A stretch of DNA of 64,000 nucleotides from Ilex aquifolium (lineage: Eukaryota > Streptophyta > Magnoliopsida > Aquifoliales > Aquifoliaceae): the NCBI GenBank assembly GCA_951799425.1, contig OX637394.1, positions 37,713,001 to 37,777,000 on the forward strand, given 5' to 3'. The number at the start of each line of letters is the position of its first letter. The first letter of the stretch is position 1. The notes under the pieces were generated by a model. That model made no database searches, was not told the origin of the DNA, and saw only the letters and a program-made list of their open reading frames with translations. A program made the translations under genes and the position numbers. This document shows, one piece after another, positions 25,849-37,872 of the stretch.

Positions 25849-28800
25849 ATGGCTGCCACGAGCTTGGCCTCCCAGACTGTTCTAAGAAGAGCAGTTCAAG
25901 CATTCGTAGTTCCTCGCTTCATCAGCAACAACAATCTCTCTCACTGTTCAACCCTTCGATCTTTTCCTCTTCCGAAGCTTCTGAGCTCTTCAGGTATATA
26001 TAAATAATTAATTGTTTTCGGGTCATTCTTTTTCTTTTGAATGGCTTCGAGTTCATTTCACTTTATTCAAACTGTTCTTATGCTGTATCAATAGTAAATT
26101 TTGTACATTGACAACGTATTTGGATTGATTTTGTTGTGTACTAGAAAACTATGCAATATATGTTTCGTGAAACATATGAAGAGACGCTACTAGGTTGCAA
26201 TTACACATGATGAGATTCGTTAAACGTTCCCAATATGAGGGTCGTGGGGGGTGACAGAGAGGGGGTGACAGAGAACGTGCTCGTACTCTTCATATTTGGA
26301 TATGAGAAAGTGTTGATTGTTGGAAACTTTAACCACTGATAGGATTAGATACTGCCCATTTTGTTTGGGCCTCTTTCCCACCTCATGTGAAAGGGTAGCT
26401 TAAAGCCTGCATTGATTCTTGTGAAACAATTTAAGGTTGTAGTGTTAATCATCACCAACCCCAATATCCATGTCATGGACTCATGGTTAAGCATTAACAG
26501 ACATTCTCTTTCTAATCCTCTAGCAAGGAGTTTAGGAATCATCTACATATTAGAGCTTTGATCTTCTAATGCGGTAATAATGGTGATACTCCTGTTCAGT
26601 CACTACAATACTGGTGACACCAGAGTGGAAACTCTACTACGTTTGCTGATGATGTATCTTTACTCATGCGACACAGGTTTAGGTATGTGTCACTTGGCAC
26701 AAGCTATCAAAGGTGAAGTTGATGTTTCACTCAAAGGAGTTGGAGACAAGAGTATCACCGAAGCTGTCAAGCAAATTGTCGAAAAGGTATTACATTACTG
26801 ATGGATAAATTTTGGGTACTATTTATTGCTCCATGATACCTTGTGAGGAATATCTTTCTTTTATAATTCATGTGCTGTTCTAGGTGAATATGAAGCCACT
26901 TATCTGATGATTAAGAAAAAATCAGTTATTGATCCTTGGGTGCATTTCTTAGGCAAATCGGGCATCATTTAGAAGAGAAGTTATCCATACAGACTTCATC
27001 ACTCCACCTGTACTGAAGGAGTCAATGCTAATATTGGCAAAATTAGCTGATGTCAGAGCAATTGCTCAGGGAGGATACCCACAGGTTAAACTAAACTTAG
27101 ATATTATGTTTGTTTTTGTGCCATGTACTAATAATAATCTAAACATTGGCTTAGTCTAGGCTGAGCGCCATCGCCTTTCTGTTGGACATTCAGAAGTTCT
27201 GACAGATGCGCCAGATATAGTTGCAGCAATGAGGTACATTTACATCCTACTATATCTCCACAATGCGAATTTTGGTAATATATAACTTCTAAAATAATGA
27301 GACCATTGTTTATACTGGTTAATGGTTACACTTTCCAGTATCACAGGAAACTTTGGGTTTCAACCTTGTTCTCATGGTGACTTCCTTGGCTCAATTCTTG
27401 GTATAGGGATTGCTAGGGAGAAGCTGGGGGATGTTATTGTGCTGGTATGTCATTGATGTAATTGAAAATTAATGTTTAATTTTAGAAACCCAAGATTAGT
27501 ATCCTTCAAAGGAAACTTTATGATATGTAATCCGAATGATACCAGCCTGCCAGTTGGACCTATAAACTTGCCAACCTACCAATCTTGCAGTTTGGTAGAG
27601 TACTAGAACTGGCCTTTTTCTGTTACTTCTTGTTTGAACACCCATGTTTGCTTAAATTATTTGAGAAGATCCAAAAACAGATAATGACAACGGGTTTACT
27701 ACACAAACCGCTTTAATAGCTTAACAGCTGAGCAGTGGTTCCCTTTTCTTTTTTTTCACAAGATGCATATAGCAGTTTCCCCTGATTTTAAAGCCTATAA
27801 ATTTTATCCAAACTGTTCGAATGACCTATCTACGTTTTTCTAGTTATCATATATTGAATTGTGTTCGCTTGGGATATGATTGCTGTGGCAGATATATGAG
27901 TTTGCAATGCCAGTGTGAGAGATCTTAATTCCATTTGAACTGATAATTTACTCGAGGGCAACTGAGTTCTGAGTTCCGACTGATGGATACCCTCTTCCAA
28001 CATTTGATTTAATTGTTTCTCCTTACATAAAGACAAAAAATGAGTTGATTGTTTTACTGTTATTTGGGTTCCAAATTATTTAGTTGGCCGAAATCACCAA
28101 ACAGGCATAATGTAGAGGTTCACTTGGATTTCATTTTCTTGACCTTACATTTGCTAATATCTGAACACAATTTTTTTGGTTTTTACTCGGTTGTTTTCCA
28201 GGGAGAAAAGGGTGCTCAATTCCTTATTGTACCTGAGCTTGTTGACTTTCTCACAACATCATTGGACAAGGTAAAATTACTTTATTTTTTGTACATTTCA
28301 TGTAAGAACTTTAACCTTGGTCTTAGGAACGTGAATTTTGAGTAATTTTCTTCCTATCTATTTAATAGATTTTATGATTAATTACATCCTGGTAAATTTA
28401 TTCCTCGAGTTCGCTAATAACTTACATGCATGAAAACCCAGTAGAAATGCCACCCTTTCCTATGTTTCCTATATTATAGGAGCTTAAGAGGTAAAATACA
28501 TTATTGTTGATATGATGTAAATTTATATTTTTTGAGAAAATCTTACAGGGAAAGGGTATGCCTGATTTTGAAATTTGATTAACTTGAAAAATTTTCGCTG
28601 CAAGTGATAGCTATTTGTAGTACGAATAAATAGTCCACCTGACAACATGAGCCACATCACTTGATAGTGGTAATTGTCACATTCACTCCCATTTGGCAGT
28701 ACTGTTCCATGAACAAATTTTCTCCTCCAGGTTGGTAATGTTCCAGTCTCCTGCAAAAAGATACCATTGCTTGCTCTTGAATATGAACCACCAAGGTCCC

Positions 28801-30447
28801 AAATCATTTTTACTCATTAAATCATTCTTTAACTCTTTCAAATTTCAATCTGGTGTCAGTCATGGTTTGCACATAGTTGCTTACTCCTTGCAGGACCAAG
28901 TCTTTCAAAACTGTGGAAGCATCACTGAGGGTTGATGCTATAGCCAGTGCAGGATTTAAAATTTCTAGAACTAAATTGGCTGATTTGATCAGGTATGGTG
29001 TTGTCTATAAACAGAAGTCATCTAGTGATTTTGCTAACACAATCTATAACTGCCATCAAATTTATAAATTATAAGTCTCCACAAGGTTTGTTTTATACAT
29101 GACGATTGTTCTTTCATTCCATTATTATCCATGAAGCATTCGAGATCATGCTTTGGTTGGTGCTACATATATGTGTATTTTAGTGCAATTATTCTCACTG
29201 TTGGGCCAAATATTTCTTTTAATCAATGGGAAAATTTTTCTTTTTTTCACAGCCTTGACTTTGGGTGGCATTCTTATTCTTAGCACTGCTTTCAACTTCA
29301 ATGGGATTGCTTTACATAGGTCAAATGATGCAGCCATGTCTATGTTACAAATAACCAAAATGTGGTTGACTTTTTAAAGGGGACTGGCCATTTAAAATGT
29401 ATATGTTTGAAGTTGGAGGAATCCCTCACCCATGTCACAGCTAGACCAACGCAGTCCTCTTTATGGGTCACATAATATAGGCCTACCATAAATGGCACCT
29501 TGAAAATTTGATGCTCATTAAATTTGGAGATACAAGTTATTTTTCTATATTGTGGCATATTATGGTAATTTTCGATACTAGTGTGATGCAACATTTTAGA
29601 TGTTTGCTTACGGATAGTATATATCTGCTTCTTCTTTTAGATTGGCATTATGTGTTATTTAGAGGTTGAAATATTTTCACTGTCCAACAAACAATTAAAA
29701 GAGTGGTTAACTAGTAATCTTCCAGTTTGGTTGTTGAAGTTAATGGTCAAGTTACGTCTATTTCTTTGTAAGTGACAATCCTACACAACCTTTTCGAGAT
29801 AACTTGGATTTATTTATTTTCTTCATCTGTGTCATTTAGTTCTTTTTCTTTTATTATCTGATAATTCTGCTGGTGTATAGTTGGGGTGGGTTTTGGTGAC
29901 GGTTTTCCTTTTATTAACTTTGATTGTACCTTTAGGCCACTGCTTTAACGCCATCGGCATTAAAATGCCCAGGTTTCATGGACACCTATGTTGTGAAAAT
30001 TCGGCAACATATAAATTTTTCCTATACTCCCAATCTTAAATTAATCACCGTTAGTTTTTATTTATCTTAGAAGCCTATATTTTGAGCACTAAACATTAGA
30101 TGAATTCTTCTTATACTGTAACATTTTGTGTATTGATGGAGTGATGATGTTTAAATATTCATGACAACTGAATTATTTTGTAAATGCAACAAGTAATGGG
30201 GATGTGCGCGTCAACTGGACCACTGTGACGAAAAATAATACCACCACCAAGGCTGGAGACATCATCTCAGTTAGCGGTAAAGGAAGATTGCAGGTGAGTT
30301 ATTGATTTGAGGAAGCACTGTCCTGGTGAATTCAAATCCCCTTAGGTCGATGCATTCTGAAACTCTTTTTTTCTTTTGTTTGAGATTGGAGAAATAAATT
30401 CAACGAGGAGAGGGAAGTTTGCGATCGAGTTCATTCGATATTTGTAA
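25849..30447 (+). CDS. YlmH-like S4 RNA-binding domain protein, chloroplast-targeted
   Basis: Coding exons are 25849-25993, 26677-26786, 26953-27084, 27160-27233, 27339-27444, 28202-28270, 28731-28795, 28894-28992, 30194-30293 and 30385-30447. They join in frame to about 320 residues. The N-terminus (MAATSLASQTVLRRAVQAF) is Ser/Arg-rich and poor in acids, like a plastid transit peptide. The middle carries the YlmH-type blocks VLHTDF-like VIHTDFITPPVLKE, QGGYPQAERHRLS and ITGNFGFQ...HGDFLGSILG. The C-terminus is an S4 domain: VEASLRVDAIASAGFKISR, KLADLISNGDVRVNW, then a GDIISVSGKGRLQIGE strand and a basic end (KFAIEFIRYL). Plant homologues are annotated as photosystem II S4 domain or RNA-binding S4 proteins of plastids; bacterial YlmH acts on ribosomes. 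Exact function is not proven here. Every donor and acceptor is GT-AG and no break was seen. Confidence 0.92.
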
Positions 30448-31210
30448 ATGTTGGCACAAGGCACCGTGTATGGCCATTTTCACAGGTTGCTCCCGCATTA
30501 CCTGTTTCTTTTCCATCTGAAGTGAATGAAGACTCTTCTTCATAGGAGCCAAGGTGGCTTTTGTATTAGGTTAGAGCGTAAGTTGCAAAAAAACCAATGA
30601 ATAGAAGTGCTACTAGTTAACTGGAATGTGATGTGAAGAGATACCTACGAATTGTGTTGTAAATTATAACTTTTCCCCATCAAATATCAGCAGCATACTT
30701 TTCTTGATAATCGAACATTGTCTCAATCACACGTTATTTAAACTTGTGCATGGTTATAAACTAGAAAAAATAAGAGCTTATCTTCAAATCATGTGTATCG
30801 AGTTAACCATGACATCTCTTACAACACTTGAACTTGAGATTCAGAGATATTAACTACTGGAATCTTGTCATTTGAGCAACCCGAACTGCTGATGGATTCA
30901 AGAACAGTTTTTGCATCGCAAGATTAAAGAAAGAACTGTATACATTGCACAATGTTTGTTGGACTCGCCATTGAACGGATTAAACAGGAGAGGACAATGG
31001 AGAATGGAAGTCTGACATAGATAGATACTGATTCGAAGGAAGGAACTTAAACCCGTAACAAACCAAACAAGAGAGTAGTTTGAAAATATATGAGCTCTTA
31101 TTTGCAAAGTTGGGATATACATTAAAAGTATGCAGAACCTAAATCAAAATTCAAAAAAAATTAATCCCAACTTTGCAGAAAACAGCTAATTAGTTGTTGA
31201 CAAACTACAT
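30448..31210. other. 3' UTR of the S4 gene and convergent intergenic space
   Basis: The S4 gene (+) and the STIG1-like gene (-) converge here. No further gene is visible. Both transcripts must end within these ~760 bases. Confidence 0.6.
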
Positions 31211-31672
31211 TCAAGCATAGCCACATGAACCATACTCACACTCAAGCCCAGGTGAGCATGTCTTATGACACTTACCACAATGTGCAGGGTTATAAGCCAC
31301 ATTGGTGCAAGTTCCACCACAGCAAAGCTGTCCTAACCCACACTTATGTCCGCACTTCGCGCAGTTATTCCGATCTCCGAGCACGTTCCGGCAGTGAGTC
31401 TTGCAGCAGTAAAGAAGGCTGGTTCCATTGTTTGCTGATACCCCATTGCAGATATTTTTTGTGTGGCGATTACAGTGTGTGCCTTTCTTGATGCTATCCA
31501 AGAACCTGCTTGTGTGCCTTTCTTGTGTGGCGAACGGAGCGTCGAGCACGTACTCTTCGTCGTCTTCTGTGGCGGTTTAGAAGGCTGTTTGGGAGTGGAA
31601 GCTCAAGGCAAGGAGGAGAGGGATGGTGAGAGAGAGAATGGTTGTGAGCTTGAGTAGTAGGGTGGTGGTCAT
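31211..31672 (-). pseudogene. STIG1-like cysteine-rich secreted protein with one nonsense codon
   Basis: A single-exon frame starts at ATG 31672 and ends at 31211 (153 codons plus stop). Residues 1-31 form a classical signal peptide (MTTTLLLKLTTILSLTIPLL followed by LALSFHSQTAF). Codon 32 is TAA (31579-31577). The frame then continues undamaged: TATEDDEEYVLDAPF, and a mature region with 16 cysteines including CGHKCGLGQLCCGGTC and a CSPGLECEYGSCGYA end, the hallmark of the STIG1 family. In other plants these secreted peptides act in stigma exudate secretion and pollen-tube growth via receptor kinases and lipids. No in-frame ATG exists after the stop, so normal re-initiation could not give the mature peptide. 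Options are a very recent pseudogene, a null allele, a sequencing error or stop-codon readthrough. Confidence 0.85.
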
Positions 31673-31704
31673 TCTCTCTCAAAAGTGGGGATGTCCACAT
31701 GAGT

Positions 31705-31920
31705 GCAACTCAAGGGAGGGGGTGGGTGTTTTAAGTTGTAAGTTTTGTGACAAAATATTCCACATTTTAAGGGGGAGAAAGTTCTTTAAATAGGGTTATT
31801 ACTACAAATGGGTTTTCTCTAGCATTCTGAATGTGGTTTGGCAAAACTCTAGGGAGGTAGTGGGTGTTTTAAGTTGAAAGTTTGGTGATAAAAAATTTAA
31901 TATATTAAGGGGATAATGTT
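31705..31920 (-). repeat. Direct repeat upstream of the STIG1-like gene
   Basis: Two ~65-bp copies (about 31714-31780 and 31849-31915), each with GTGGGTGTTTTAAGTTG followed by AAGTTT(T/G)GTGA and a ...TTAAGGGG end, are spaced ~135 bp apart in the presumed promoter. They may be a local duplication of regulatory sequence. Confidence 0.75.
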
Positions 31921-33344
31921 ATGTCTGGCAATGCACATTCCACTAACATTTTTCCCATTTGTTTGAATGGTGAATCATTTGCTGTGTATTTAGAGTACAA
32001 TTCGAGTGGCTTGGGCGATTGTAAAGTCAAACCTGGACCAACTCAAGTTCACCCGACCTCGAATTCAATCCACAACATTCAATGCAAGTATTGCCCTTGC
32101 TAATCATGTTATTTAACTTAGGTTTAAAATCGGATTCAATTCTTAGTTCAGCTTTTCAATTTGATTTGGATTGAAATTGAATTCATTATAGATTTAATTC
32201 TTAGATTACATAACATGGGCTCATATTTGTCTTCTATTTAGGTTGAACATGGATATATTGGATTCGAGATGAATCCGAAAAACCCCAACCCCAAATTGAG
32301 TACTACTCGAATTGAAATCGGATTAAATTTTTTTACTCAATCCAACATGAGGATTGAAAATTCGTACTAAAATATCAAAAGTTTGGGTTAAGTTCAGATT
32401 AGTTTACCCAAGTTACACTTCTGATTGTATAAGTGCGCGACTCACTTATATACAATAAATTTTAATTTAATTCATGACAAATGATCACCTATTGAAGAAA
32501 GTGTGTCCGAAAAAATCTCATTCCAATTTTAAATTGGAGTTATTTACTAAAGATGAACTTTTAAACCTTCTTAATGAGGTTTGACAAAACTCTAGATTTT
32601 CGCTTATTAGAACTAAAATAATTTGTAGAATTATGAGCTTGACTTCTATAAAATACACAAGAATCGAATATGGAAGTAGTCAAATAACCCTTGCTGGATC
32701 TGTTTTAACTTTTAAGTACCTTTGCTGGGGAATTTAATTAATTAATTAATTAATCAGAGGTATTTTAATTAGTTGTGGGTTTAATTAATGTGGGGTTAAT
32801 AATTAAACAGAAACAATTAATAGATTGACGGTGAAGATAAAGTCCCCGGGGGTATACGGGGACGGATCTTCTTTCCCGACGGGTAACGGGGAAGGGCCAC
32901 TATTAGTCCAGCCGCCCCTAGCCTTATGCTAGATCATCGCTATTTGGTCAGAATGGTGACGCGTATAACGAGCTTAGTTGTTACCTCGAGGCCTCAATTA
33001 AAAAATCAGGTTCGCACAAATCCACATGGTTCACATCACGAGAAAATAAACCCCACGAACACCTCTTTCATCGTTGTTACACGGTGACACCGTTTAATAA
33101 TAAATTTATAGTAATATTATGTGTATTAAATTTTTTATCAAGTTTTTTATTTTAATTAATGTGGCATAATTTTTATCATTAAATATTAATGAAATTTACT
33201 TATTTGATGATAATAATTATATCACATCACTTAAGATTAAAAAATTTGATAAGAAATATTAGTTAACATAGCAGTGTTGATAAATTTATAACCGGGGAAG
33301 ATTAATCACTCATTATTTAAGAATTACCCTATACACGTAAGATA
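31921..33344. other. Intergenic, with a TAAT microsatellite and a GC-rich patch
   Basis: A perfect (TTAA/AATT-type) TAAT microsatellite lies at about 32732-32753. A GC-rich patch (32842-32960, with CCCCGGGGGTATACGGGG and ACGGGTAACGGGG) resembles widespread plant repeat sequence but was not assigned. No gene is supported. Confidence 0.5.
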
Positions 33345-33395
33345 ACTAGGAGTAACCTATGTCTGAAGGCATGGTACAATGTGAACAATTTTGAA
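33345..33395 (-). mobile_element. Degenerate Helitron 3' end, minus orientation
   Basis: On the minus strand, TGTACCATGCCTTCAGACAT, then AGGTTACTC and CTAGT (33349-33345) matches the Helitron 3' pattern seen at 4991-5020, with a decayed hairpin. The element would extend rightward; no 5' end was identified before the MITE at 33989. Confidence 0.45.
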
Positions 33396-33988
33396 AGGGA
33401 TGTTGATGGCCGCTGAATGAGTTTATTTGAGACCGTCGAATGAATTTATTGAAATCTGTTATATTTTATATTAAAAATAATTACTCATGTAAAGAAGTAT
33501 GATTCTGTGACATCGTGCATTTGTAGTCACGTACTTTAATCTTTTGAGTTACAAATCTCACCCCATCTCCACTGGATATCTTAAAAAGAAGGAATTTTTT
33601 CTCTCCCCAGTCATTTCTGATTAAGAAGATGTGAAAGCATATTTTTCTCTATAAGAACATTACATTTCAGGGTGTGAAATAGAAAAAAATGTCAATCATA
33701 ATTAAGTTACTTTATTCATTTGTAAGTTTATTATTGAACAGTGATAATACGTGATATTGATGAAATAAGCTTGATATTTAATATTAAAAAATATTATTTG
33801 AACCAAATTTAATGAACTAAACGATTATTGTTGTTAAATTTCATCTAATATTAAAAATTATAATTTTTTTTTCTTTTTTGGGTTTTTTGTTCTCACCCCC
33901 ACATGGTTGACTTTTCCAAAATGACTGACATTCTCACATGCCTCAAAGCCCCTGAGCCACAAACAAAGCTGTCGAATACTCCAACGGA

Positions 33989-34328
33989 TAGGGCTGTTAG
34001 TCGAACGAGTCCGAGCCGAGTTCGAGTCGAGCTTGAAAAGCTTGTTTCTTAATCGAGCTTAAAAAATTGTTCAAGCTCGGCTCGTTTAAGAAACGAGCCG
34101 AGCCTGAACGAGCTAAAAACAAGTCGAGCTTGAGCCGAACCAGAGTATTTGCACATAAACGAGTCGAGCCTGTCGAGTTTGAGCCGAGCTTGTAGGGCTT
34201 GTTTTCTAAACGAGCCTAAAAACTTGTTCAAGTTTGAGCTTGTTTAGAAAACGAACCGAGCCTGAACGAGCCGAACCCGAGCCGAACTCAAGCCAAGCTC
34301 GAGTAGCTCAGTTTGATTAACAGCGCTA
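33989..34328. mobile_element. hAT-type MITE, 340 bp, with 8-bp target duplication
   Basis: The terminal inverted repeats TAGGGCTGTTAGTCGA... and ...TTTGATTAACAGCGCTA enclose short GAGCCGAGC / GCTCGAG-type repeats on both strands, a pattern known from a widespread plant hAT MITE group. The flanks CCAACGGA (33981-33988) and CCCACGGA (34329-34336) match at 7 of 8 positions. It has no coding capacity. Confidence 0.85.
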
Positions 34329-34379
34329 CCCACGGACCCTGATTACGCGTGTTGACAAAATATACAATTTTGTTTTTTA

Positions 34380-37300
34380 AGGCTATGTTTGATAACTGTT
34401 TTTATTCTGTATTTTGTGTTTTTATTTTTAATTTTTGTCAAAAATGAAAACAAAAATATGTCTGGTAACTATTTTTGGTTTTGTTTTGTTTTTGTTGTAT
34501 TCGAGACAAAGACAAAAAAATGGGAACAAAAAATTTTTGTTCCAGGAAACACGCGAAATAGAAACAAGCGCTAAAATGGATTAATGAGATTCGGGTTTCG
34601 AACTCCCTTAGCATCAAAAATAGTCTTTTTCGTGAACCTATTTAAGCCCACCTCATTTCTCTCTACTCTCCATTTTCACCTCACTCTCTCTATTCTCTTC
34701 TCTCCATCGATGCCTCACTCTCTCCATTTTCTCACCGTCACCGACGAGATCTCCTCTCCTCTCTCTCACCGACGGAGATAAGCCCCTTCTCTTTCTCTCT
34801 CTTTCTCCCTCTCTCATCTCATCACATCTCATCTACTCGCTCTCTCTCTATATATATACACACATATCTGTATATATATGTATATATACATAGATCTGTG
34901 CATATATGTATATATACATAGATCTGTGCATATATGCATATATGTGCACAGATCTGTGTATATATATGTATATATACACATATCTGTGCACATATATGCA
35001 TATATGCACAGATCTATGTGTGTTGCGTGTATGTTCTGTGTGATTGGTGAATGTGTGTGTGTGTGCTGGGTGTGTGTCCTAAACTGCAAAATGGGTGAGA
35101 GTTGACCTTATGGAAGTTAATTACCCCTGGAATTTTGTCTTTTGAGTTGGACCATACCAAAAGAAAGGTTATTGTTTGTGTGATGGTGACTCTGGCCTTC
35201 TATCGAATGGGAAAAGAAAATTGGTTGGGGTGGGTGGGGGCATCATCTGACGAGAAAAAGATATAAAGTGTATGTTTCTATCCTTCCTGTGTAGATGTTG
35301 TACTTGGGAATTGCTAAACTAAATCTGTGATATTCTTCTAAATATCTGATGAAGTGCTTGTAAGTTTATTTTGCCTCACATTTCTGTGTGACTTGGTTAC
35401 TTGGACTCATATTTCCCACGGAACTAGTTGATGATTGATTCCAAAATAACTGGTATTTTTATAGAAGTAAATGGATAATTGCCTTTTGACTTTCAAATTT
35501 TGATAATCGAAATCTGGAAGTAATCTTGTTCGTCTGAACTAAATACTATTAGTCTACAGGTTGGTTGTTTATTTGATTCAATTCTTTGTTCATTACTCAA
35601 GTAGTAGTAATATGATGTCTCAAGAGAGAAACGACAGAAAGAATATGATGTGAAAATTTGCTTTTAGAATTGTTACGAATGGTAGAGCGACCAACACAAA
35701 ATCATTTGGAAATGAGTGGAGAGACTCTTTTACAATATAAACCACTCTTGAGTGACCTTAGCCATTTTATGTAGAATACAAACTCTCTGTATCGCTTATG
35801 TGTGATTCATGCTTCCAAGTGAGGCGAACAAAAAAACAAACAAGCAAGAATAATGGGGATTGATAATGGGTAAGACATGATTCATTGATCACTTCTCATA
35901 GCAGTCTGCCTATGTGTGGCAGATTGCTTCTTCAGCAGGACCAGTCTGGACTGCCTAATGCAAGGAAAAAGAAAGTTGTGGTTTGTGATCAAAGACAAGG
36001 AGTTGGATGATGCAGGATGTCATATTTGTTTGTTGATGGGGTAGTTGATGTGTTGACTGCTCTAATCTGTTTCTTGAATTTTAATCTGGGAAGATGTTGT
36101 GCTGAGAAGCATGAAGTATGTTATTGTGCTGCTTGCTTTGACTCAGTTGTCTCTTGTAACACCCCACCCTCCACATGGCATAATATTGTCCGCTTTGGGC
36201 TCACTGGCCCTCACGGTTTTGTTCCTCCCAGTACCTCTGGGAAAAGGCCTTATGCCATGTAAGGCAAATGACTTACTTATATGCCCAACAACTTCCCCCC
36301 CCCCCTAACCGATGTGGGACACCAGGATCTCACAATCCACCCCCCTTAGGGCTACACGTCCCCGTGCAGTAGCTAGCCAGCTACCCGCCCGTCCACATGC
36401 ACGCGAGCACGGCAGGGGCCCACACTCGATCTAGGCGAGAGTCGGCTCTGATACTAACTTGTAACACCCCACCCTCCACATGACATAATATTGTCCGCTT
36501 TGGGCCCACTGGCTCTCACAGTTTTGTTCCTCCCAGTACCCCTACGAAAAAGTCTTATGTCATGTAAGGTAAGGGGCTTACTTATATGCCCAACAAATTT
36601 CCCCTCCCTAACCGATGTGGGACACCAGGATCTCACAATCCAACCCCCTTAGGGCTGCACGTCCCCGTGCAGTAGCTAGCCAGCTACCCGACCGCCCACC
36701 CACATGCACGCGAGCACGGCAGGGGCCCACACTAGATCCAAGCGAGAGTCGGCTCTGATACCAACTTGTAACACCCCACCCTCCACATGACATAATATTG
36801 TCCGATTTGGGCCCACTGGCCCTCACGGTTTTGTTCCTCCCAGTACCCCTGGAAAAATGACTTATGTCATGTAAGGAAAGGGGTTTACTTATATGCCCAG
36901 CAACTTTCCCCTCTCTAACCGATGTGGGACACCAGGATCTCACATCTCTGTACTAGATTGGTGCTGAGATGAATTTTGGAAATAAGATGCGGGGTTGTTG
37001 ATGTGAGCTGAGCTGTGAGCAGGAGTAGCTGAGCTTGGGGCTCACAGCACAGAGGAGTTTCTTTCAGTAGCTCGGGGATATCAGGTCCAGGTTTTGGGTG
37101 CTGTACAGGCATCTATTGCTTGTTCTCTGTCTCTTGCAACCTGTTTCCAATCAGTGCAACTATTTGCATTGGTTTGTTTTCAGAAGGCACGTGATGGGGT
37201 TTACAAAGTAGGACCTGGTTTATTTTTGTGAATGGGCTTCTGGGAGTGATGCAGCTGGGACTAATGCATTGTGTTACACTGAGCTGGGTTGTTGTGCAGT

Positions 37301-37872
37301 GTTTCACTGTGCACTATTCTAGTTTCTGTGTTGAGTTTTGAGCTGGATTCCTGGATGCTGCACATGCTGAGCTGGTTTTGGGAATGTTGCACATTCTAAA
37401 AAACAGTTCTTTGTTTTATATGATTTAGATTTACTTGTAAATTTGGTAAATCAATACTTGTCTTGAAGGATTAAAGCCAACTTGTGGCTTTTTCCTCTTT
37501 GCTTCTTGTAAATTTTTCTTTACTTAATAAATTCTCTTTCTTAAAAAAAAAAATTAATAATTTCGGAAATGTGGCTGTGCAAGATTGATGTTTTATTGAA
37601 GGTCTTTAATTCATGGTTGTAAATCATTTTTCATGAAATAAAGTGTTGATTTGTTTGAAAACAAAAAATGAGATATTATAAAACATATTTAGGATAAAAC
37701 TTGAGGTAGTTACCAAACGTGTTTTCTGTTTTTATTCTCATAATTTGACGGACAAAAATGACTACCAAATATGTTTTCTGTTTCGGTGTTTACCACAAAA
37801 TAGAGACAAAAAATTGTCTCTATTTTTAGTTTTTTGAAGACGCAAAAACAAAAACGTTACCAAACGACCCCG
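34380..37872. mobile_element. TIR element with cDNA-like cargo
   Basis: The ends GGCTATGTTTGATAAC and (inverted) GTTACCAAACGACCCC are imperfect inverted repeats. Subterminal copies of the ACCAAA(C/T)(A/G)TGTTTTCTG type occur near 37713 and 37767. The core motif TTTGGTAACGTTTTT is shared with the element at 56705-57911. Cargo includes a pyrimidine-rich leader-like stretch (34640-34850), an ACAGATCTGTGTATATA-type microsatellite (34850-35020), unrecognised sequence (35030-36150) interrupted by a TRIM, and a 3'-UTR-like end with AATAAA (37527-37532) followed by a poly(A) run at 37542-37552. No target duplication was resolved, so the superfamily is open. Confidence 0.5.
36155..36944 (-). mobile_element. 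TRIM array: three LTRs, two internal domains
   Basis: Three ~178-bp LTRs (36155-36334, 36460-36636, 36767-36944; minus orientation, TGTGAGATCC ... GGTGTTACA) alternate with two ~125-bp internal segments. Each internal segment begins next to its LTR with a tRNA-Met-type primer-binding site (TGGTATCAGAGCC on the minus strand, one copy slightly diverged) and ends with a purine-rich tract beside the next LTR. Perfect 5-bp duplications TCTCT flank the array (36150-36154, 36945-36949). It has no coding capacity. The three-LTR form is what unequal recombination between TRIMs gives. LTRs agree at about nine in ten bases by eye, so it is moderately old. Confidence 0.9.

Noticed and set aside
31549-31549. 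Start of the STIG1-like ORF at 31549
   Set aside because: The codon there is GTG, not ATG; the true ATG is at 31672 in the same frame, upstream of the stop.
36608-36943. Gly/Arg-rich minus-strand ORF and similar short ORFs
   Set aside because: They lie across TRIM LTR and primer-site sequence, which is noncoding.
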